Below are positions 28,881-39,000 of a stretch of DNA of 64,000 nt, piece after piece (the first letter of the stretch is position 1; each line of letters opens with the position of its first letter). The notes beneath the pieces are model-generated. The model did no database searches, was not told where the DNA came from, and saw only the letters and a list, made by a program, of their open reading frames with translations. Position numbers and translations under genes: made by a program. This DNA is from Candidatus Colinaster equi (GTDB lineage Bacteria; Bacillota; Clostridia; Lachnospirales; Lachnospiraceae), in the NCBI GenBank assembly GCA_018064425.1, contig JAGHVF010000020.1, positions 59,611-123,610 of the forward strand, given 5' to 3'.

Positions 28881-31800
28881 CTACTTCAAATCTTCTACTG
28901 CAACAAGTGTAGCTCCGGTCACTTCGCGTCCCGTCACATTGTAATACTGTGTAGCTTGCACTTCATTATTGTTTGCTTCTTTTGAATCACCATTCTCGGA
29001 TGGTTTCTCATTCTTTTCGTCGTGAACATCCGTAATTTGCGTTTCTTTCTTTGATGCAGTCGTTGTCACATCCTTTACAGTTGATGTCTTTGCATTTGTG
29101 ACACCAGTGTCAGAAACCTCATTGGATTCACTGTCACCTACGCTGCCCATTGAGCCCATTCCACCACTCAAATCCGGCAAAATGATAAAGTTACGTGTTG
29201 TATATCCGCTATACTTTCCTTTTCCGATAAATGTAATCTTGGCAACACCAACTTTGACATTATCGGAATATGCTACAGTATAATCCTTACCTTCCTTAAG
29301 CGTCGTCTTATTGTAGGTAAGTTTGTAATTTGTTTGTCTAATGTTAGTACCGGTATATGTGCAATTGGACTTAATTCCACTTACCGCTACCTGCGACATT
29401 GATGTTCCTGCAATCTTAAAATGCATTGTGATTGTACCAATATATCTGTTAACACCTGTGAGAACAATATCTGCCGTTCCAATCTCTGTATTATTCATAT
29501 ATTGATATACTACACATATTTTATCGAGTTTATCACCATATACTTCCGGTTGTAATTTGTAGACATCATAGATTGCCTTATCTACAACCTCTGTTCCGTA
29601 TACAAGTTTTTTACTACCATCCGCTACATTTATCTTTGATAAAATGATCGGCTTTCCTGTATATGTCTCTTTATGGTTACTGTTAAAGCCTGTTGAACTG
29701 TTACCATACGAAATCGACAAATCATCTACAAATGTATTCTTTGATATATAGATATATGCACATGTCTCACCCACATAGTTACTATTATCAGCCGCTTCAA
29801 TCAATATCTGATATGTTCCTTGTTCAATATAATCCGAATCAGGATATGAATAAACATAATCGCGTCTATTCTTAAGCACAACATCTCCCCATTTAACAAC
29901 AGGCACAATCTTATGCTCTTTTCCGTTATATTTTACAATATAATCTTCGGTCACTATATCCGCATCCGACAAATCTTTTGGCGATATTGTGAATGTAGCC
30001 TGCGTATCCATACCTGAATATTTTGTGCCTTTTCCCTTAACAAATACAGTAGGCGCATCATCATCCAATCTGTCTGCCGCATTAATATTATTCATATATG
30101 ATAATGTATAATCTACACCACGTACCAGTTCTTCGTCACCACAGAATACCTTAACATCCGGATATATTCTTCTACCGGTATATCCATATGATCCCATTGG
30201 TTGAACGTATAATGCATCGGCAGCCACAGCTTTATAATATGCGTATGCTTTTACATCACCACTCGGTATGTAATCCTTAGTAACTCTGTCTCCCTTGCCA
30301 TCTTTCTCAGTATACCAACCGATAAATTTCTCGCCGCTTGCTTTATCGGCTTTTGTCCAAGGGTCCTTCTCAAATTCGATATCACCCAGTCTGCTTCCGT
30401 ATACTATATTGCCGGATGTATACTTGGTGCCGTCAGGCTCCAAAAATTGTGCCGTGTAATTGGAAACAGTTACATTACATTTACATACAAAATACTCATA
30501 TGTCTTACATGCACTATCTCTGTACAGCGGTCCTACCATCGCTGTTAATACACATGTACCTTCACCCTTTGCAATAACAAAATCATTCTCAACTACTGCT
30601 ACACTGTCATCATCGCTCTCCCATGACAAGGTCAAGGAGTCGGTAGTATCTATCGGATCGTAATTTATCCTGATTTTCTCTTTCTCACCTGTCTTTAACG
30701 ACACGTTTGTCGGTGATATAGCTACACTTTCAAGAGGTTTACAAACATATATCTTATACTCTTTCTTATACTCCCTGGCCGCTGCAAACTTGCTGGCTTT
30801 AACCTTAGCTGTTGCGGTTATCGTAGTCCAACCGCCCTCTTTAGCGGTAATAACCGCAGTCGTTCCGGTTCGTGCTGATGAGTTATACTCCTTATGAGTA
30901 AATGTTGCTACATTTTTATCCTTTATTGACCATACTACCTCATATGAATCGGTTGTATCATATGGGTAACTTCCTTCCTTCTCATCATTTGACGTAATAT
31001 AATTAATATTTATTTTCTGAGTATTCTGATATTTTATATCTCCAACTTTCTTTGACGTAGCAGAAGGAGTATTCTTCGTATATAATTTTATCTCATTTTT
31101 CTCATCAACATCCGAAACAGCCTTTATTATTGGGCTAAGAACAGTAACATTACATTTTAAAGTGATTGTTTTCTTTGTATCCGAATCAACTACCGATACA
31201 ACTATTTCTGTCTTTCCTGATGTAATTGCGGTTATCGAACCTGTCTTTTCAACAACCTTTGTTACAGCATGATCGGCATACTTTTGATTAGAATGATTAA
31301 GCTTAACCGTAACACCACTGCTGTTAAGCTTCATCGGACTACCGTTTTTGTACAATACCAAAGTTGCCGAGCTTCCCTTCTTCAAGGTTGCCGAAGTCAT
31401 ATTAAGATTATATGTATTACCCACATAAACAGGGATTTTGAAAACAAATCGTGAATTCAACGCACCTGCACCATTATATATCTTTCTAACAGAAAGTGCC
31501 TCTGTTGATGGTGCTTGTATATTTTGCATATACTGATGTGAATACATTGCGTTTACCGCCTCAGGATTCACATTGAATTTTTCAAGATATATTGTATCTT
31601 GCCCTTTTAAGACATATCCAGTTCCAATAGAACTTGCCCCGCCTTCAAGTGAAGCATATCTTGTATTCCAACCATTATCATAAGCTTTCTTTAAACCATT
31701 TCGTATTACTTCATCGTTAGAACTACCGGATGCTCCTATATTGAAATAATTGTAATACCCTCTATATTGTGGGTATTTTCCACCATATCCATCTCCTGAA

Positions 31801-33020
31801 ATCAATGGGCTAGTTCCTTTTCCTTGTTCTTGTAAAACCCTTGATGCTAAATGAGCAGGACTTAAGCGCTTTTCTTTTCCAATATTGTAAAATGCATAAG
31901 CATATGTTCTGGTATCTCCCGGAATTTTGCCAGACATAAACGTTGAATTTAACATTGATGCAACTGCTGATTCGCTATGGTATGAATCATTAAATGTTAA
32001 CTGTTCAAACATAAAAATATGTTCATCATCCAGCCAATTCAGTGGATCCATATAGTATTTAATACCTTCCTTTGAAGCTATTGCCCAACCAGACTGTGTG
32101 CCTCTTTCAGCATATTTACTACTTGCAGAAATCCAACTCTTATCGCCGTATTCGTTTTCTACCGCATCATTCAACGAAACATTCGTTTTCATAGCAACAA
32201 ATTTCCAATCAGGATGAGAATCTCTCATGCTCTTAAGATATGTTTGATATTCACTAGGAAATTCTCGTATATCTTCATCACCGCATACATTATCCATTTC
32301 GCTGCCGTTTCTGAAAAACAAAACAGCATACTCTTCTTCCCAGCCGATAAGCAATTCATCCGAATAGGCCAGGAAATGGCGCTTTGCATAACCTGTTTTC
32401 TCTTCATCACCATCGTAGAATACGATTTTATACCAAATCTCAGGGTAGTTTTTATTTAGATAATCATCCTCGGTAACGCTCTCAAGGTCTGCATCCATTC
32501 CGATAATTCTGACTGTATGAGCTGATTCAAGACTTGCTACCGTATCTGCATCATCGGAAGGTGCACTCTTTACATCATAACTGTCAGTCAAATATATTAA
32601 TGCATAAATATCCTTGCTCTCACATATCTTTGTAAGTGCCTCAGATGCAATCTTAAAAAGCTTATTATGGGCTACTTTAGCATCTGCTCCGGTCGCAAAT
32701 TTCGCATTTTTCGAAAGAAGCGGTATATCTTCTGCCTGTGTTGTTTCCTCGGTAGTTGTCTCCTCGGTGGTTAATTCTTCAGTAGTAGTCTCTTCTGTCA
32801 ACGTCTCATCTGTTGCAGATTCATCGGTTAACGATTCATCCTCAGTATCTGACTCTGTTACCGATTCGGTCTCTGACTCATCGGTCTCTTCGGTATTAAG
32901 CGATACATTGACAGCACCATTTGTTTCTGCAGCCATTACACCGCCCATATCGGATACAACCGGTGCCAATACCATACAAAATATTAAGATTATCGATAGA
33001 ATTCTTTTTATTCTTCTCAT
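28881..33020 (-). CDS. Secreted N-acetylglucosaminidase-like protein with Ig-like, Flg_new-like and YTG...KGTGxYSG-type repeats
   Basis: Signal peptide; Thr/Glu-rich spacer; AKRHFLAYSDE SH3-like region; AHLASRVLQEQGKGTSPLISGDGYGGKYPQYRGYYNYFNIGASG glucosaminidase region; C-terminal repeats. Confidence 0.8.
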   Translation of the reverse strand: MRRIKRILSIILIFCMVLAPVVSDMGGVMAAETNGAVNVSLNTEETDESETESVTESDTEDESLTDESATDETLTEETTTEELTTEETTTEETTQAEDIPLLSKNAKFATGADAKVAHNKLFKIASEALTKICESKDIYALIYLTDSYDVKSAPSDDADTVASLESAHTVRIIGMDADLESVTEDDYLNKNYPEIWYKIVFYDGDEEKTGYAKRHFLAYSDELLIGWEEEYAVLFFRNGSEMDNVCGDEDIREFPSEYQTYLKSMRDSHPDWKFVAMKTNVSLNDAVENEYGDKSWISASSKYAERGTQSGWAIASKEGIKYYMDPLNWLDDEHIFMFEQLTFNDSYHSESAVASMLNSTFMSGKIPGDTRTYAYAFYNIGKEKRLSPAHLASRVLQEQGKGTSPLISGDGYGGKYPQYRGYYNYFNIGASGSSNDEVIRNGLKKAYDNGWNTRYASLEGGASSIGTGYVLKGQDTIYLEKFNVNPEAVNAMYSHQYMQNIQAPSTEALSVRKIYNGAGALNSRFVFKIPVYVGNTYNLNMTSATLKKGSSATLVLYKNGSPMKLNSSGVTVKLNHSNQKYADHAVTKVVEKTGSITAITSGKTEIVVSVVDSDTKKTITLKCNVTVLSPIIKAVSDVDEKNEIKLYTKNTPSATSKKVGDIKYQNTQKININYITSNDEKEGSYPYDTTDSYEVVWSIKDKNVATFTHKEYNSSARTGTTAVITAKEGGWTTITATAKVKASKFAAAREYKKEYKIYVCKPLESVAISPTNVSLKTGEKEKIRINYDPIDTTDSLTLSWESDDDSVAVVENDFVIAKGEGTCVLTAMVGPLYRDSACKTYEYFVCKCNVTVSNYTAQFLEPDGTKYTSGNIVYGSRLGDIEFEKDPWTKADKASGEKFIGWYTEKDGKGDRVTKDYIPSGDVKAYAYYKAVAADALYVQPMGSYGYTGRRIYPDVKVFCGDEELVRGVDYTLSYMNNINAADRLDDDAPTVFVKGKGTKYSGMDTQATFTISPKDLSDADIVTEDYIVKYNGKEHKIVPVVKWGDVVLKNRRDYVYSYPDSDYIEQGTYQILIEAADNSNYVGETCAYIYISKNTFVDDLSISYGNSSTGFNSNHKETYTGKPIILSKINVADGSKKLVYGTEVVDKAIYDVYKLQPEVYGDKLDKICVVYQYMNNTEIGTADIVLTGVNRYIGTITMHFKIAGTSMSQVAVSGIKSNCTYTGTNIRQTNYKLTYNKTTLKEGKDYTVAYSDNVKVGVAKITFIGKGKYSGYTTRNFIILPDLSGGMGSMGSVGDSESNEVSDTGVTNAKTSTVKDVTTTASKKETQITDVHDEKNEKPSENGDSKEANNNEVQATQYYNVTGREVTGATLVAVEDLK

Positions 33021-33023
33021 AGA

Positions 33024-36000
33024 CTATCTCACCTTACTCAACGTAATATTATTGCCATTGACACATGTGTCATAAACTACACCTTCATTTGCAATCATAG
33101 CAACATCTATCCTGTTATTTGCAATTGTTGATGCCTTCTTGCTTGTCAAAATAAGTGTTCCTACCGGCGACTTATCCGGCAATAGTACTCTTAGTCTTTC
33201 ATCAGTCGATGTTCCGTCTCCAAATACAACTGCCTTGTTAACCGTAAGTTTATTGGCGATATTCTTTCTCTTCAGACACGTAGTCTTTCCTGACAATACA
33301 ATCTGATCAAACGTAGCATTACCTCTGTGTTCAAATAATACTCCGCCGTCGCCTTCACTTATCAGATTAAGATTGACAGCACTGACATTGCCTTCTGCAA
33401 TAAGTTCGTTGCCTGATGTAATCACAATATCTTTAAGTCCTGTAATTCCGCTAAGATACATAGGAGTATCAACAATAAGAGTACCCTTCTTTGTTTTACT
33501 TGTTATCTTATTCAGATAATCAAAGTATGTGTCAAAATTTGTTCTTCCCGATACCGTGAATTCAAAATTTCCAACTTCAATACTTACTTTGGTAAGATTG
33601 TTCGGCATAATAAACACATTTTTAAACTTAGTATTACACTTCAATGTAATATTAGGTTTGCATGTAATCATACCGTTATATATCGTTACTGAAGATGCTT
33701 TTGACGGCATAGGAGGCACAACATATGCGCCCTTTGAATTTGTTGTCGCTATATCAGCATCTTGTGTCAATACGATTACATATTTCTGAGTCTTGTCATT
33801 ATACTTTTCAATTCTGGCAACAGCATCTTCATAAGTAATACAATATTCATGAACAAATTCTTCTGATGACAAATCATCTACATTATCTGTTCCGATGACA
33901 AGTTCAGCCTCATACTGACTGACATCAACGTCATAACCGCCATCAACTATTCCACGCAGTTTTTTATATGTCACATAATCCCCGTTTTTAACAAATCCAA
34001 ACGGTTCAAACGTTTTTCCGGTATCAACCCACTTCTTAGTATCTTCATCATATGCATAAGCTTTTTTGACTACTCGCCTGCCCATATTCACACTATTAAT
34101 CTCACCATACTTATTGGTAGTCGCGTAAAACGGTGCAAACAAGGCAGCTGATATATATGGAGCCTTTATAAGCTGCATTCCTTCATAGAGTCGAGCCATA
34201 CCGCTTCCCGGATTGGTTCTGACATTGTTATAATACAATCCGACCTTTACTATTTCTTTTGTGTAATTAGATGCATTAGCTTGTAAAGCATCCAAATGTT
34301 CAAATGACAATCTATTCTTTATTTCAACCTGCGATACACCCTTTGCATTCTGCTTGCCTAACAAATTGACTGTAAGATTATCCTTTTCGGAGATATTGCT
34401 ATTGCCTGTAAGAACAAGTTTATTCAAACTGATTTTTCCGTTTGCTTTACGTGATACAGCATCGGCAGTACCCGCCATCAGTGTCGTTTTTCCAAGCCTT
34501 GCCGTGTCGCTAACAGATATATTTGCAGCTTCCACATATGTCATGGCATTAATTGCGTCTGCCTGGTTAGCATTTGTATTAAGATTCTTAACCGTAAGAT
34601 TCGAGTCTCCCAGATTAAGAATTGTGCCGAACGGCAAATTCAGCTCACCGACTCCCGATACGCCTTCAGCATTTTTAAATATTATTGTCTTACCGCCTAT
34701 ATCCCCGGTCACCCCACACGTATAGGTCTTAACATTCTTAACAGAATTAATGTAATCATGAACATTTGAGTTATTGTCAACGGACATCCTAAACACTCCC
34801 TTACCGTTTCCAACAACACCATATGTCGAACCTGGTTTTGCTCCACCATCTTGATCATAATATATGGATGTTATCATTCCTTTTATAGCAAGATTTTTAC
34901 CTGATGTCTGAATGGTTCCGTTTACTGCGACATATTCATCATCTACTTTTTTAACAGATTGAATGCTTACATTATCGAGTACAAGATCACATCCCGTTGA
35001 TATCTTAGTAGTTTCTGTAAACAGCGACGCTTTCTTACCATCCAAACGACCTGATTCAATTATTATTGTATGAGCCTTCTTTGGTAAAGCAAGCGATTTT
35101 GAAGGTGAATTCTCGCCAATATTGCCTAAAAGCCTGATTGTATAATCCGCCTGAGCATCATTGTTCGCATCTATTGCCTTTACAGCCTGTTCAAAACTAT
35201 TATATTGGGTAGTGGACGTAGCTGTTTTTACCTCTACCACAGGAGTTGCCTTGCAAATATATAATCCCTTATCTATTACAAAGAAATCATATCCGTCCGG
35301 CAATGAATACTCACCGTCTTTTCCTGTAATTGCAAGAGAACTTCCCATATTACCTCTGACATTTGCTATTTTCTTATATACAGGAAGATTATCAGCATCA
35401 TCGCAGCAATACAGTTCTTCTATTTGCGACTTTGTCGGCTGTATATAGTCTTCTGTTTCTTCATCCCAAATATATGGCATAAAGTTAATAGTCGCATATT
35501 TATCATATGTTACTAATCCGTTGTAATTTAACTGTGTAACAGACTTTGCAAATTCCTTCGCCGTTGTTCTGTATGCAATATCCAGCTTGCTACCCAAATT
35601 AGGACTGATAATTCCTACTTCGCCAATCGTGATTGGTTTGTTACAATCAATTTTTATATCGCCATAGAACTGCATACCATATATATCAATCGGTCCATTT
35701 TCACTTGTCAAACACATATTATCAGCAAGCGCTACAATTCCCTTCTTGGCTGTAAATCCGTTAACCTTAATAATGTCCATACCTGCACTGTCTTTTCCTG
35801 CACAAGTATCAAACCCTTCCTTGAAAGATATTATTGATGACATTGAAGACACTGGAGTAATTGAACTCATATACTCAATCTCATCATTCTTAACTTTTGC
35901 CTCGGTGAAAGAAATATTTCCAAAATTTATTCTCGTCTTAATATTCAATTTTCCCGAATAAACAACAACCGGCTTAGGCGTTTCCGGTTCATCTATAGAT

Positions 36001-39000
36001 TCCGCCATAATCATAATTTGCGAAGCTTTAGTAGGCAGTGCAAGTGATGATATTTTACTTGGGTCTGCTCCTGTGTAAAATGCTCTGTATGTCTTACCGT
36101 TTATCTCAGTAAGTACTCCTTCTGCATTATCTCGTATAGTAACAACATATACTGCATTTGTATTTGCAGCATTATCAATAGACCTGAAAGCATCATACAA
36201 TGTCTTGGCATAGTACTTCGATATTCCTCCGCTGCTCATATCTCCCTGAGTTATCATCACAGACATCTCGTCAAGATCGCCATTATATACATATCCGCTG
36301 ACATCTTTATATGATGAGTAATTGTCTTTTAAAACAATTTTTCCGTTATCAAATTTTGAAAGAGGTGCAGCACACACATTGGCAGCATTAGCCTTCTTAC
36401 CAAGAATCAATGGCTTATCTCTGTAATCTGATGCAGATGTGTTAATTCCATATGTATAATCAGTTGTCTTTGCCTTATTAACAAGCTTCACAACAACAGG
36501 AGTTGTTACATCTCCTGTTACTGTTATTGTCGGTACATTCTTCTTTAAGCTCTTATTATTCACTTCGTATGAAGCAATATAGCAACCCTTGTTTTCCTTT
36601 TGCTCAGATTCAATCGTCTTAACATTTGCGGCTGCGATTGCTATCCAATGAGAATCACCGTTTAATGCCAACGAACCCAATGTTGTAGTATTCCAGGTTG
36701 ACATTTCAGATGATGAATTCATTACAAGGTTAGGTATATTTGCTTTTCCACACAATGCAGTACTGTTTACAAGAGTAATCTTAGCATCTGACGACTTGGC
36801 TGAAGCTGCGGAAGTAATATTCATCGCAGTCTTTACACCCCTTGCTGTAATACCCTCCATATTAATATTGTCAAATTCAACATCGCCGTATGCTGTCACA
36901 TTTCCGTTTGAAGCGACTTTGGTTTTTCCGTCACTTCTTCCTTTGATATACAGCTTACTGTATAATCTGCTCTTCTTTGCATTTGGCAATTTGATTGCAC
37001 TGTATTTTGCACTGTCTGTAACAACAGGGTCTTTACTAGTCGCCTCACCCATATCAATTACATAATATGCATTGCTCATCTTTAATGTTTCTATTTCGGT
37101 TGATGCCTGACCCATATCCAGATAGCGCATCTCATATATTGGGCCAACTGCAATATCATCGTATACCTTCAAATTGACAGAGTTATTGTTCTCTGACTGT
37201 AACTTGTTTCCGTTAAAAATTGCTCCGGCAGCTTTCAACGGATAATAAACACTGTAACCTCCAGCATTTATCCCAACTGAGCTTAAATCAATCTTTCCTT
37301 TTACCTTTATCAATTCTTTGCCTGAGATTGCAACAACTCCGTTCTTACTAACAAGCTCATAATTGCTAACAGTCTTTTTCGCCGGTAATTGGAGATTTAT
37401 CTGTGCATTCTCCAATGCATAATTTTGAACGCCTGTTCCTGTTATGTTAACCAGCCCGACGCACCACTCTATCGTAAGTCTCTTATTTATTTCTGATCCG
37501 GCACCCTTGATTTCATTTGCAGTCAGTTTCTTATTTGTCTGTGTACATCTTAATGTTTTTACGTTATCAGAATCTGTTCCGGTTACACATTTTACATCTA
37601 CGGCACCGTTTACCTCGGTTGTATCGGCAATTTGCAACTCACTGATTTTACTGATACCGCCAACCTTCAATTCTCTCGAACTCATGACAACCTTGCCGTT
37701 ATCTTTGTTCTTACCCGTTACTGCACCGATTGCTTTTCCTGTAGCCTTACAGTCAACAAATTCAACATTATATACACCGGTATTAATTGCGAGATTAGCT
37801 TTTGAGGCACACAAATCAACGTTATGGAATACAACATCTCCCGCTAACGTTATGGCCGAATTATAATTCAATTTTCTAGTGCTAACCTCTCCGTATTCGT
37901 ATGAATTGAAGAATACTTTCTTCTTTGATAATGTTAACTTTTCAACAGGTGTATCATGCAGCAAAGTAACTGTAAATGTATTCTGTTCACTGCTGTTTAT
38001 TGCTTTTACGGCATCGGCAATTGTTGGGAAATATCCGATGACATTCTCTCTGCCTATTGCCTTTAATTTATCTTTGGTAACTTCGCTTTCACTTGCCGTT
38101 ACAACTACTGCAAGCTTATTAACAGCATTGTATCTTATCGCATTGCTAACCTTCTGCATATAGTACCAATTAGTAGGGTTACTATACATGCTATCAAGAT
38201 CTTCATTGACAATAATTGCACGAGGTGCACCGACTCTTCCGTCTGAATATACAATTTTTGTATTACTCTCATCTACGCAGAAAAGCGATGCAACTGCATT
38301 TTTTGCGGTAAGTACTGTAGTAGTATGGGTATAATCTTTACCATCCTTATAGCTGTTATCCTTAACGCCCAAAATGTATTCATCATTCTGTCTTGTTCCA
38401 ATAGGGTAGCCGACTTTTACCTTTATTAAGTCACTATGTTTACCGGATGTATTATTCTCAGGTAGATTATTCTGTACATACCCCGAAATATTAAGGTATG
38501 GAATTGCACCGGATTTATCGTCCGTTACTCTTGTAAAAAGTAATACATTTGCTGAATTCTTGTACAAAGTACCCTTAATATTAAATATTTTATCAACATA
38601 AATATTGGTTGTGTTTCCGGTCAAAGCAACATTGGTTGCATTAAGATTACCGTTAACCGTTAAGTTGGAATCTTCAAGATCCAAATAACTGATTGTGGAA
38701 TTTGCGGCATATTTTCCTTTTCCATTGGCAATTGCCGTCTTACTCTCCGCCACATAGATGTCAGTATATGCAGCCTTGAGAGTTGTTACATTGAATACAG
38801 GGGCTGCGAAATTATTTGCCGACTTATTCTCATATGCAATAACTTCCAGTCTTGAACGCTCGCCTATTTCTCCGCTGTCAATATCTTCAATAGATAACTC
38901 TACGAAATTCTGTATTGAACCGTTAATACTTACTTCAATAAAATCATCACTATTATCTACAGGAGATACATCAACATTGTTTTCTGCAGTCTGTGTAGGT

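Noticed and set aside
32740-32905. Regular short nucleotide repeats that might be a CRISPR-like array
   Set aside because: They are in-frame codons for a Thr/Glu-rich spacer; no constant repeat with unique spacers, and no cas genes in the window.
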